This document shows, piece by piece, positions 19,084 through 27,300 of a stretch of 40,814 nt of DNA; the stretch's first letter is position 1; the number at the start of each line of letters is the position of its first letter. This DNA is from Planctomycetaceae bacterium. Its GTDB lineage: Bacteria > Planctomycetota > SZUA-567. The notes below the pieces were generated by a model. It searched no databases. It worked only from the letters and a program-made list of their open reading frames with translations, and was not told where the DNA came from. The stretch lies in the NCBI GenBank assembly GCA_021205245.1, contig JAJPXZ010000143.1, positions 1 to 40,814 of the forward strand. The letters run 5' to 3'. A program made the position numbers and the translations under genes.

Positions 19084-20501
19084 GCAGTCACCATTTTGTG
19101 GAACGCGCGGAGCGCCTTATTCATAACTTCCATAGGCGGTGTGACGAGACCCGCGCCAACTTGGCCAACGTCGGGAAGATGGTGGGCCACGCCTGACACA
19201 ATGAGCGGCAGTATGCCTGTTGCCACCACCCGGCGGACGTCGATGCCGGCGGGCGTCCCGGCGAAGTCGCAATTGGGAATGGCGAGATCCGGATTGCGTC
19301 CGATGCAAATGTGGTTCATGTCGAAGGTATACTCGAGTGACTCCATGAGATTACCGGCCCCGACGAGATTGGTCACCGAGGGAACGGCTCCCAGAGCCAT
19401 GCCACCGATACCATAGCATTCGACAATGGCGGAATCTCCCATATCCGGATTGGCGTCAGCCTCACCGTAACCGGGGAAGTAAAGCCCTTTGGGTAGCAGA
19501 GAAGGCGCGGTGAACCAGCGGTCGCCGGTGGCGCTAAGATGTAGGCCGAAATCGACGCCGTTACGGTTCATGGCGGTAATAAGGGTGGAGTAAGGGATAT
19601 CCCGCGCCGTATCCATGGCTGTCTTAGCCGCAGCCATGGCGAGATTGAGGAAGAACTGTTCGTTCTCGCTCGTCAGAAACGACACGATACGTTTCAGATC
19701 TTCGGTGTTATTCGCCGCATCGCATAGCGCCAGAGCCACCGAGCGGTGGAAGGCAAGGCTGGCGGCGACATTCCGTTGGTGCATCTCGTCGCCCATGATC
19801 AAGGCTTGGGACATAATCGGTTTGAGCGCCACGCCGCCCAGTGCCACAAGCGCTCTGTCAAGAGCCGGAGCGAGGACAGCCTCAATCCATTTCAATCGGT
19901 CCAGCACGGGCCGGTTGTGTACGCCGAAGCGAAGTGCATGGCCGATTCCCTCATTGACTGGAGAAAGGGCGATGTTGCCAGCCGTCTCATTTTCCACCAG
20001 GAACAGGGGCATCGACCGCGAAACAGCACCTGCCATGGGCGCGACCACCCCCCTACTATAGTTGGTTTGACAAACAATGCTCCCCCGGTGGAGCAGACGT
20101 TCGGCCTCAGCCGTATCCTCGGCCAATCCCTCGTAGAGGACCGCTCCCACGACAGCGCCCTGCATCGGCCCGCACATGTCTTCCCACCCGATGGGAGGAC
20201 CGGCGTGCAGAATGACGTTTTCATCAAAATCGGGAATAAGTTCGTGAGCGGGGAGGATACGTTTGACCACGGGCTGCGCCGCCAGGATACGGCGAAGCCC
20301 AGTCTGATTGGCCACGTCAATGCGCGACTCGCCGGCGGCATCGCGAAAGCCGACGGTGAGGCTGAAGAGAATATCGATAAGTTCGGAATCTCCCTGCGCC
20401 GGCGGTTTCCACTCCACGTCCGCGAACGGCACCCCGTCCTCGCGGCATGAGGCTAAAAAGTCGTCGAGACCGATATTGACGACGCGTAACTCGTTACCCA
20501 T
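19080..20501 (-). CDS. allG: DUF1116 protein, AllG-type subunit of oxamate carbamoyltransferase (copy 1)
   Basis: This 473-residue protein belongs to DUF1116 (E. coli YlbE/AllG) and is of usual length. Family stretches visible are HAGPPIGWEDMCGPMQGA near residue 95, GDEMHQRNVAASLAF near 235, NEQFFLNLAMAAAKT near 280, and PNPDMGDSA-like N-P-D-M-G-D-S-A-I-V-E-C-Y-G-I-G-G near 350. It closely resembles the second copy at 25863-27290 throughout. It shares one base with the FdrA stop upstream (TAATG) and four with the DUF2877 start downstream, so the three are translated as a block. Role by family: cytoplasmic subunit of the enzyme making carbamoyl phosphate from a carbamoylated substrate. No signal peptide or membrane segment is seen. 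Confidence 0.87.
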   Translation of the reverse strand: MGNELRVVNIGLDDFLASCREDGVPFADVEWKPPAQGDSELIDILFSLTVGFRDAAGESRIDVANQTGLRRILAAQPVVKRILPAHELIPDFDENVILHAGPPIGWEDMCGPMQGAVVGAVLYEGLAEDTAEAERLLHRGSIVCQTNYSRGVVAPMAGAVSRSMPLFLVENETAGNIALSPVNEGIGHALRFGVHNRPVLDRLKWIEAVLAPALDRALVALGGVALKPIMSQALIMGDEMHQRNVAASLAFHRSVALALCDAANNTEDLKRIVSFLTSENEQFFLNLAMAAAKTAMDTARDIPYSTLITAMNRNGVDFGLHLSATGDRWFTAPSLLPKGLYFPGYGEADANPDMGDSAIVECYGIGGMALGAVPSVTNLVGAGNLMESLEYTFDMNHICIGRNPDLAIPNCDFAGTPAGIDVRRVVATGILPLIVSGVAHHLPDVGQVGAGLVTPPMEVMNKALRAFHKMVTA

Positions 20502-22063
20502 TATATCGGCCCTCCCCTCGATACCATGGCAGCGTATCGTGCCGCCTCAGCGTTGTTGCCGAGTACGGTCACACCGGATCGTCGCAGGATGTCGATTTGT
20601 GAGGAACGGCTTGGAAGGTCGGTTTCAGTGCCGCAGACGCTCACCACCACATGTTTTTCACGGCTTCTGCCGCGAGTGATCGCAGCCGCGCGATCAATAG
20701 CCTGGATTAGTTGGGACGCGAAATCCGGCGCGACCGCGCAACCGAGAATGACGTCTGTCAGAATCACGGCAACCTCGGGCGCGCACAGTTCCCGCACGAT
20801 CCTCTCCAATTTTCGCTCTGGATAGAGGAGTGGGTGTGGTCCTCCCATAGTGATACCGTCCGCCCCCAGGTCGATGAACACATGGCCGTCGACAAGTTTG
20901 CAGCCATCGGTTACCTCGACGCCGCGAGCGGGAACATTGGCGTAAATGGGGCCAGGCACTAGTGAGCGGCAAATTTCCGCCGCTTCCCAGCAAAGCGCCC
21001 CACCGCTGAAAAGACCGCTGATCCACCCGGAAGCGGACGGAACGCCCTCCCCCGTGGAATCAGGTGTCGGCAAGTCCACGTCCGATATATCCAGAACCGA
21101 CGCGATGCGGCCAGCCGTCGTCACCACCACATCCCGCAGGGTGTCGGCGTGCGGGATGTCGGCGGCGTCCTCAATAGCGTAGTCTTCAGCGCCAAAGTAT
21201 CGGACCAACACCGGTTTGCCAAGGCGCGGGTATAATTCAGCCAGCTTTCGACGCGTCTCTCTTCCCGGGCAGGTGCCAATAACGATGATGAACCGCGTGT
21301 TCGGATCGCTTGCCAGCCGTTCCAAGGCGGTTTGGGTGGAGATGCCGCCGATGTCGTCCAAGAGGTCCCGTCCGCCGACGCCATAGGCCGCGCTGATGCC
21401 GAGGCCGCAGCGGTCGAGCAGGCAGCCGACTTCCTGAAGCCCGGTGGCGGTGGTGGAAACGATCCCGACCGTCCCCTGCCGCATGCGATTGGCAAAGCCG
21501 AGCGGCGTGTGGTGGAGAACGGCGGCGCCGCAGTCCGGGCCCATAAGGAATAAACTTTTGCTGGCGGCGAGACGCTTCAGGACCAGTTCATCATCCAGTG
21601 AGATGCTGTCGCTATAGAGGAAAACATCGAGACCGGCCGACAACGCCTGCGCAGCTTCGTACTTGGCGTATTCGCCGGCCACGCTGATCATGGCCAAGTT
21701 GATTCCCTCCAGGCGCTCGCAGGCCATGGGGAGGGATTTCGGCGCGAGCCGTTCAAGGGGCGACCGCACGGCTGGGGACGGTTTGGCAAGGAGATCGAGG
21801 ACGGTCTTTTCGGCGATGCCGATTAGTTCCGGACCGGCATCGATGGCGACGACGAGGTCGTCCGATCCGGCGGCTTCGATATCGGGAGTCATCAATCCCG
21901 ATTGGACCAGCAGATCCTTGTTGCGGGCGGTGGCCATGAGGGCGGTAACGCGGTCGGCCCCGGATTCCTCGCGGGCCCGGCTGGAGAGTTTCATGAGGAA
22001 TACCGAATCCCGGTACACTCCGGGAAGTACGATGGAATGTACGGAGCGGAACGCTTCTTGCAT
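20501..22063 (-). CDS. allF: FdrA family protein, AllF-type subunit of oxamate carbamoyltransferase (copy 1)
   Basis: This 520-residue protein belongs to the FdrA family, which has a succinyl-CoA-synthetase-like Rossmann fold. It opens MQEAFRSVHSIVLPGVYRDS, continues V-F-L-M-K-L-S-S and has the family block M-G-P-D-C-G-A-A-V near residue 175. The Gly-rich stretch A-T-G-L-Q-E-V-G-C-L-L-D-R follows, then G-V-G-G-R-D-L-L-D-D-I-G-G, and later F-I-D-L-G-A-D-G-I-T-M-G-G-P-H-P-L-L. It is the first gene of the leftward operon, read from a sigma-54-type promoter about 75 bases upstream. The start at 22063 has AGGA about five bases before it. It is clearly paralogous to the protein at 24266-25798. Its enzymatic role is inferred from E. 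coli AllF; older names link FdrA to FtsH suppression. Confidence 0.87.
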   Translation of the reverse strand: MQEAFRSVHSIVLPGVYRDSVFLMKLSSRAREESGADRVTALMATARNKDLLVQSGLMTPDIEAAGSDDLVVAIDAGPELIGIAEKTVLDLLAKPSPAVRSPLERLAPKSLPMACERLEGINLAMISVAGEYAKYEAAQALSAGLDVFLYSDSISLDDELVLKRLAASKSLFLMGPDCGAAVLHHTPLGFANRMRQGTVGIVSTTATGLQEVGCLLDRCGLGISAAYGVGGRDLLDDIGGISTQTALERLASDPNTRFIIVIGTCPGRETRRKLAELYPRLGKPVLVRYFGAEDYAIEDAADIPHADTLRDVVVTTAGRIASVLDISDVDLPTPDSTGEGVPSASGWISGLFSGGALCWEAAEICRSLVPGPIYANVPARGVEVTDGCKLVDGHVFIDLGADGITMGGPHPLLYPERKLERIVRELCAPEVAVILTDVILGCAVAPDFASQLIQAIDRAAAITRGRSREKHVVVSVCGTETDLPSRSSQIDILRRSGVTVLGNNAEAARYAAMVSRGGPI

Positions 22064-22134
22064 GGCTATCCTGTCCGTGAGTGGCCGTATTTACTGGAAG
22101 ACAACAATATACCATATATCAATATAACCATACT

Positions 22135-22150
22135 TGCAAAACTCAAACCA
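22135..22150 (-). promoter_or_regulatory. Sigma-54 (-24/-12) promoter candidate of the leftward FdrA-DUF1116-DUF2877 operon
   Basis: Read on the minus strand the site is TGGTTTGAGTTTTGCA, with the GG and GC ten bases apart and a perfect TTGCA -12 box; the -24 box keeps TGG but lacks the following CAC. Transcription would start near 22124, giving a leader of about 60 bases. Unlike the carbamate kinase promoter, no TATGGC-N6-GCCATA site is visible in the intergenic region behind it. Confidence 0.55.
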
Positions 22151-22287
22151 AAAACAATAGCGCCGATGTAATTTATTTTTTATAGAGAGATACCTCGGGA
22201 AAAAAGGTTCCACTTTAAGCCAAATGCTTTTATACTGCAGCCACGCTTGAGGGTCGCGTCAGCGCCGTGGTGGCGCAGGGAGCAGGC

Positions 22288-23697
22288 ATGGATCAGGGCA
22301 CACGGGCACCGATTGTGCTGATTGTGGACGAGCACGGCGAAAGTCGCGCCACCATGAGTACCATCCTCGCTCCCGACGGCTTTGAGATCGTCGAAGCCGA
22401 CAGTGCCGACAGCGCCCTTGCCGCCCTGAATCAGAAATCCCCCGATATCGTCATTCTCGATTTCAACATGCGTGGCATGAACGGACTCGAGCTCGCGGAA
22501 AACGTCAAACAGCGTCTCCCGAATACCCCGATTATCAGCGTCACCGAACAACGCGATACCAGGGTGCTGGTGCAGGCGGTGCGCAGGGGAATTTACGATT
22601 ACCTTCTCAAACCTATCAACGCCAGTGATCTCCGCCTCTCCATCAGCCAGGCCCTCGAGGAAAAACGCCTGAAGGATGAGTTGTCCCTGCTCAAAGGCAA
22701 GCTTGAGGAAAGGACCTCTCTCTTCGTCCGCATGGGAAACAGCGACAAGGTACATGCCCTTGTCCGCCTCCTTGAAAAGATCGCTCCCACGCCGTTCACT
22801 GTTTTAATCGAAGGGGAAAGCGGCGCAGGCAAGGAGTTAGTGGCGCGGGCAATACATGAAATGTCTCAAGTGCGTGGCGGCTCGTTCGTGGCGGTGGATT
22901 GCGGAGCCATTCCCGAAACGCTTTTCGAAAGCGAGTTGTTCGGCCATGCCAAGGGCGCTTTCACCGGCGCTGTAACCAATAAGATGGGGTTTTTCGAGGC
23001 GGCGGATAACGGCACCCTGTTCCTGGACGAAGTATGCAACCTCTCCTACACCTCCCAACAAAAATTGCTCCGGGTTATCGAGGAGCGCCAGGTCCAGCAA
23101 CTTGGCACCACCACCTCCCGCCACGTCAATGTCCGCATCATCGCCGCTTCCAACCGGTCCCTCGAGAAGGATGTGGAAAACCGGGTGTTTCGGGTGGATC
23201 TCCTGCACCGTCTCAAGGAAGTCTCTGTCAAAGTGCCTGCCCTGCGGGAGCGCCAGGAAGACGTCGCCTACCTGGCCAACCGCTTTCTCGATGAGTTTAA
23301 GGCGCAATTGGGGCTGACCTGCACCGGCATTTCCCGTGCCGCCATGATGGTTCTGATGAACGACTACGCTTGGCCGGGAAATGTCCGGGAACTTCGGAAC
23401 GTCATGCGCCAAGCCGCGTTAACCTGCGAAGACAATCAGCAGATCCTCCCGGGACACCTCCCCATCACCGTTACCGGCGCGGCACCCGCCCCATCCGTTC
23501 CGGCAACGGAGCCGCAATTCGACCTGGGCAAGGAGTCCCTTGCAGACATCATCAAGCGCTATAGCCAGGATCTCGAAAGGCAGATTATCGAACAAGCCGT
23601 CAAAGAGGCGAATGGCAATAAAGTGGTCGCGGCCAAGCTTCTGCAAATCGATTACAAGACCCTGCACCGCAAACGAAAAGCATTAGGGCTTTCCTGA
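22288..23697 (+). CDS. NtrC-type sigma-54 activator with receiver domain
   Basis: This 469-residue protein has a receiver domain (residues about 8-125; phospho-acceptor Asp58 in VILDFNMRGMNG, acidic pair in LIVDEHGES, Lys in YLLKPI). A sigma-54 AAA+ domain follows, with Walker A GESGAGKE at 176-183, the sigma-54-contacting GAFTGA at 223-228 and Walker B LFLDE at about 244-248. A C-terminal Fis-type helix-turn-helix ends the protein (N-K-V-V-A-A-K-L-L-Q-I-D-Y-K-T-L-H-R-K-R). Start 22288 was preferred over GTG 22267 because AGGGAG lies five bases before it. It sits between the two FdrA modules, divergent from one and ahead of the other, and three sigma-54-type promoters flank it, so it is the likely activator of the locus. 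No intact histidine kinase is adjacent, leaving its signal unknown. Confidence 0.93.
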   Translation: MDQGTRAPIVLIVDEHGESRATMSTILAPDGFEIVEADSADSALAALNQKSPDIVILDFNMRGMNGLELAENVKQRLPNTPIISVTEQRDTRVLVQAVRRGIYDYLLKPINASDLRLSISQALEEKRLKDELSLLKGKLEERTSLFVRMGNSDKVHALVRLLEKIAPTPFTVLIEGESGAGKELVARAIHEMSQVRGGSFVAVDCGAIPETLFESELFGHAKGAFTGAVTNKMGFFEAADNGTLFLDEVCNLSYTSQQKLLRVIEERQVQQLGTTTSRHVNVRIIAASNRSLEKDVENRVFRVDLLHRLKEVSVKVPALRERQEDVAYLANRFLDEFKAQLGLTCTGISRAAMMVLMNDYAWPGNVRELRNVMRQAALTCEDNQQILPGHLPITVTGAAPAPSVPATEPQFDLGKESLADIIKRYSQDLERQIIEQAVKEANGNKVVAAKLLQIDYKTLHRKRKALGLS

Positions 23698-23698
23698 C

Positions 23699-23736
23699 TA
23701 TGGCCCGACAGCCATGATTATGGCACCGATGCCATA
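23699..23736 (+). promoter_or_regulatory. Tandem upstream activator sites ahead of the second FdrA operon
   Basis: Two 18-bp dyads lie head-to-tail with a 2-bp gap. TATGGCCCGACAGCCATG (23699-23716) has one mismatch and TATGGCACCGATGCCATA (23719-23736) is perfect. They begin two bases after the activator stop and sit about 350 bases upstream of the promoter at 24089, which suits looping activation by a hexameric sigma-54 activator. The matching pair at 16992-17029 supports a shared binding protein. A simple hairpin terminator is a weaker alternative, because no T-run follows. Confidence 0.62.
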
Positions 23737-24088
23737 GCCCAGACGCGCCTCATTCGCTCCTCGTCCCTTTCCACGTAAAATAAAATTGAACCGTACAACA
23801 CGGCAACGGCGACGCGTCGAGCTGTTACCGGAGCTTGCGGCCGCAGCCGTCCACCAACGGCACTCACTGTCGTAGGCCTATGTCGGTAAAGCTAACCGAG
23901 GTCATAACAGCAAAGCCTCCAATACTTTTAAGCCTTAACACTCAGTAAGTACCAGCCTACTGCGGAATATTTGCCGGCCATCCTTCCGTTGAGAACACGG
24001 ACGTAGGCGTACAACGTGAAATGAGTACACGCCGTTTCTGTTCGTTAAAACTCTCTATCTCGGTCCGCATCCGGAAATATTTCACGTT
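23737..24088. other. Long leader between activator sites and promoter
   Basis: No credible gene is seen in this stretch. An imperfect dyad (TCGGT at 23883-23887, ACCGA at 23895-23899) is present but not convincing. The stretch is best read as the DNA looped between the upstream sites and the sigma-54 promoter. Confidence 0.4.
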
Positions 24089-24104
24089 TGGCACAATTCT
24101 TGTA
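24089..24104 (+). promoter_or_regulatory. Sigma-54 (-24/-12) promoter of the FdrA-DUF1116-MFS operon
   Basis: TGGCACAATTCTTGTA has a perfect TGGCAC -24 box and a TTGTA -12 box (one deviation from TTGCA) at the exact ten-base GG-to-G spacing. Transcription would start near 24116, giving a leader of about 150 bases before the FdrA start, with a small GGCGG/CCGCC hairpin at 24162-24175. Confidence 0.72.
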
Positions 24105-24265
24105 TTTCATTCTTCTCGACGAGACATCACTCTCGCAAACCCGACCCCCTGAGCCAAATCCGGCGGCCTGCCGCCATCTCTATGCCCGCTCCACGCGACT
24201 GTAAAAAAATCGATCACGCGTACTGGATTGCGCATCTTCCATAACTTCATGAAAACGAGGACGCC

Positions 24266-25798
24266 ATGAAAACAAAAACCATCATCATGCCGAACAGCTA
24301 TCGGGACTCGGTCTTCCTTATGAAGCTCTCGGGGCAGGCGAAGGAACGAGGAGGGGCGGACACCGTATCCGCCATGATGGGCACCACCAGAAACAAGGAA
24401 CTTTTCGAAGCGTCCGGCTTGATGACCCCGGAAATCAAGGATGCGAATCCGAACGATCTCGTCATCGCGGTACGGGCCGAGGATGACAAGCTGGAGGCCG
24501 CAGCGCAGGCCGTTCTGGATATGCTCCAGGAAGCACCGGCGAAAAAGCAGGACGACGCCTGCGGCGACACCGCCCCCCGCACCATTGACGCCGCCATGAC
24601 CGCCGATCCCGACCTCAACACCGCCATCATCTCCGTCGCCGGCGATTACGCCCGCTACGAGGCGGCCCGGGCGGTGACGGATAACATGGACGTTATGCTG
24701 TACAGCGACAATATTTCCATAGCCGATGAACTCGCACTGAAGAAAATGGCGGCGCGCAAGAAACTCCTGGTAATGGGTCCAGACTGCGGCACCGCCATCA
24801 TCGCCGGTACCCCACTGGCCTTCGCCAACCGGGTGCGCGCCGGCTCGATCGGCGTTATTGGTGCTTCCGGCACCGGCCTGCAGGAGGTGACCTGCCTGCT
24901 CGACCGTTTGGGCGTCGGCATCACCCAGGCATACGGAACCGGCGGACGCGACCTAAAGGACGACATTGGCGGCATCACTGCTCTTACCGCACTCGAGCGT
25001 CTAGCTGAAGACGATAATACCACCATGGTCGCCATCCTTGGCAAGCCTCCGGGAGAAGCCACCCGCGCCAAACTTCTCGACCGCTGCAAGAGCCTTGGCA
25101 AAAAAGTGTTTATGCACTACATGGGAGCGGCCTCGTACGAGGCCGAGAACAAAGCCGGCATCGGCACGGCAAACAACCTCACCGATTTTTCCATACTGGT
25201 GGCAAAGCAGGCCAATCCCTCCGCCGTCCTCGACGGCAAGGGTGACGAGCATCCGCTGCCCACCGGCCTCAAACCCGGCTTCCTCCACGGCATCTTCGGC
25301 GGTGGCACCCTGTGCCAGGAAGCAGCCGAAATCGCCGCGACCGGCCTCTCCGGCGAGAAGTTCACCAACCTCAAAGTTCAAGGCTTTACCCACATCACCG
25401 GCAAGGATAAGGTCGAAGGCCACCTCTTCCTCGACTTGGGCGAAGACGAATTCACCGTCGGCCGTCCCCACCCGATGATGGCGCCGGACTTGAAGATGGA
25501 GCGGCTCGTTGACGCCCTCTGTAACCCAAAGGTCACAGTTGCCCTCATCGACCTTGTCATCGGATACGGAACCCACCCGGACCAAGCCAACCTGGTAGCG
25601 CAGGCGATGGAAAAAGCGGACAAGCAGTCTGGCGGGAAAAGCCGGAGCACTCTTGTCGTCGCGTCCGTGTGCGGCACCGAAGGGGACACGCCCAGCCGAA
25701 GCAGTCAGGTGGATATTTTGGAAAAAGCAGGCGTCGTTGTCCTCGCCTCCAATGCCATTGCCGCCGCCTGGGCGGTAAAGGCCGCCAACGGCTCGTAG
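24266..25798 (+). CDS. fdrA: FdrA family protein, AllF-type subunit (copy 2)
   Basis: This 510-residue protein is a paralogue of the leftward copy at 20501-22063. It has the same ordered blocks: S-Y-R-D-S-V-F-L-M-K-L-S near residue 11, M-G-P-D-C-G-T-A-I near 170, the Gly-rich G-A-S-G-T-G-L-Q-E-V-T-C-L-L-D-R, then G-T-G-G-R-D-L-K-D-D-I-G-G, and L-D-L-G-E-D-E-F-T-V-G-R-P-H-P. The ATG at 24266 has GAGG five bases before it. It leads a rightward operon with DUF1116 and an MFS transporter. The two FdrA copies differ in a short central insert and at many surface positions, which could mean different substrates or different inducing conditions; that is inference. The stop is TAG, and the DUF1116 start follows 64 bases later. 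Confidence 0.87.
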   Translation: MKTKTIIMPNSYRDSVFLMKLSGQAKERGGADTVSAMMGTTRNKELFEASGLMTPEIKDANPNDLVIAVRAEDDKLEAAAQAVLDMLQEAPAKKQDDACGDTAPRTIDAAMTADPDLNTAIISVAGDYARYEAARAVTDNMDVMLYSDNISIADELALKKMAARKKLLVMGPDCGTAIIAGTPLAFANRVRAGSIGVIGASGTGLQEVTCLLDRLGVGITQAYGTGGRDLKDDIGGITALTALERLAEDDNTTMVAILGKPPGEATRAKLLDRCKSLGKKVFMHYMGAASYEAENKAGIGTANNLTDFSILVAKQANPSAVLDGKGDEHPLPTGLKPGFLHGIFGGGTLCQEAAEIAATGLSGEKFTNLKVQGFTHITGKDKVEGHLFLDLGEDEFTVGRPHPMMAPDLKMERLVDALCNPKVTVALIDLVIGYGTHPDQANLVAQAMEKADKQSGGKSRSTLVVASVCGTEGDTPSRSSQVDILEKAGVVVLASNAIAAAWAVKAANGS

Positions 25799-25862
25799 GG
25801 AATACGGCAACGCGCATCTATACCTGGAATTTATCGAAATCATAGAGAGCTTTAAGGAGAGA

Positions 25863-27290
25863 ATGATGTCGCAGCAACCATTGCGGGTCGCCGCCGTCGG
25901 CGTTGATGCCTTCGATCAGGCCTTTATCGACACCGAGACCCCCTTCGTCCGTATCGATTGGACCCCACCGGCCGAGGGCGACACCGACCTGGTCGGGACG
26001 CTGTTCAAACTCGACACTTCCTGCATCGACGAAACAGGCCAGTCGCTGATTGATAAGGCCAATAAGGAAGTATTCGACCGTATGGTCAATGGGCAACCAA
26101 CCCTGAAGCGGGTCCAGCCCGCCAACCAGGTCATCGAAGGCATGACCAAGACCACCATTCTCCACGCTGGACCGCCCATCAAGTGGGAAGAAATGTGCGG
26201 ACCCATGCAAGGCGCATTCCTTGGTGCAATTCGTTACGAGGGATTGGCGAAGACGGACGAGGAAGCCGAAGCGATGATGGCGTCCGGGAAGATTCAATAC
26301 GGTCCCAACCACGCCAAGAACGCTGTCGGTCCTATGACCGGCATCATCTCCTACTCAATGCCGGTGTTCGTGGTCGAAAATGAGACCTTCGGCAACCAGT
26401 CCTACTGCACCATCAACGAAGGCATCGGTAAAGTCATGCGCTTCGGCGCGAACGGCCCGGAAGTTATTGAACGCCTGCACTGGCTGGAGAAGGTACTCGC
26501 GCCAGCGCTTGACAAGGCCATCCAGGCCGTGGGCGGCGTCAACCTGAAGAACATCATCGCCCAATCTCTGGCGATGGGGGACGAGATGCACCAGCGGAAT
26601 GTCGCCGCCAGCCTGATGTTCTACAAGGCCATTGCCGGCGCACTCCATGAGGTTGTGAGGAACAACGACGAAGGAACCAAGATAGTCAACTTCATCGCCA
26701 GCGGCAACGAACAGTTTTTCCTTAATCTCGCCATGGCAGCCAGTAAGGCGATCATGGACCCCTGCCGCGACGTACCCTACTCCACCGTCGTCACCTGCAT
26801 GAGCCGCAACGGCGTCAATTTCGGCGTCAACGTCTCCGGCCTTGGCCAGCGCTGGTTCGAAGCGCCCTGCCTCAATCCGCAGGCCCTCTACTTCCCCGGC
26901 TTCAGCGAGAAGGACGCCAACCCGGACATGGGCGATTCGGCCATTGTCGAATGCATCGGCATCGGCGGCTTTGCCATGGGTTCTGCCCCGGCGGTGGTCC
27001 GCTTCGTCGGCGCTGGCGGCCTCGCCGACGCGCAACGCTATACTAAAAACATGGGCGAAATCACCGTCGGCCAGAATCCGGCGCTGGCTATGCCCAACAT
27101 GGATTTCGCCGGCGTCGCCACCGGAATTGACATCCGCAAGGTTGTTGCCACCGGCATCCTCCCCGTCATCAACACCGGTGTGGCCCATAAGAAAGCGGGC
27201 ATCGGCCAGGTCGGGGCCGGTATAGTCAACCCGCCCATGGCGGTAATGACGGAAGCACTCCAGGCTTTTGCGGAACAATACGCCAAATAG
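25863..27290 (+). CDS. DUF1116 protein, AllG-type subunit (copy 2)
   Basis: This 475-residue DUF1116 protein pairs with the FdrA copy before it and parallels the protein at 19080-20501. Conserved segments are HAGPPIKWEEMCGPMQGA near residue 100, GDEMHQRNVAASLMFYKA near 238, NEQFFLNLAMAASKA near 282, and N-P-D-M-G-D-S-A-I-V-E-C-I-G-I-G-G near 355. AAGGAGA sits just before the double ATG (25863 or 25866). No DUF2877 gene follows, unlike the leftward operon. The module therefore either borrows that subunit in trans or works without it. Its TAG stop is part of the ribosome site of the next gene (TAGGAG), so expression with the transporter is tightly linked. Confidence 0.87.
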   Translation: MMSQQPLRVAAVGVDAFDQAFIDTETPFVRIDWTPPAEGDTDLVGTLFKLDTSCIDETGQSLIDKANKEVFDRMVNGQPTLKRVQPANQVIEGMTKTTILHAGPPIKWEEMCGPMQGAFLGAIRYEGLAKTDEEAEAMMASGKIQYGPNHAKNAVGPMTGIISYSMPVFVVENETFGNQSYCTINEGIGKVMRFGANGPEVIERLHWLEKVLAPALDKAIQAVGGVNLKNIIAQSLAMGDEMHQRNVAASLMFYKAIAGALHEVVRNNDEGTKIVNFIASGNEQFFLNLAMAASKAIMDPCRDVPYSTVVTCMSRNGVNFGVNVSGLGQRWFEAPCLNPQALYFPGFSEKDANPDMGDSAIVECIGIGGFAMGSAPAVVRFVGAGGLADAQRYTKNMGEITVGQNPALAMPNMDFAGVATGIDIRKVVATGILPVINTGVAHKKAGIGQVGAGIVNPPMAVMTEALQAFAEQYAK

Positions 27291-27300
27291 GAGATTTCCC

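Noticed and set aside
22214-22232. TTTAAGC-N5-GCTTTTA imperfect dyad in the activator/FdrA intergenic region
   Set aside because: It does not match the TATGGC-N6-GCCATA plan and is imperfect, so it was not called as an activator site.
24162-24175. Small GGCGG/CCGCC hairpin in the leader of the second FdrA operon as a riboswitch
   Set aside because: Only five base pairs, and no conserved riboswitch core was recognised.
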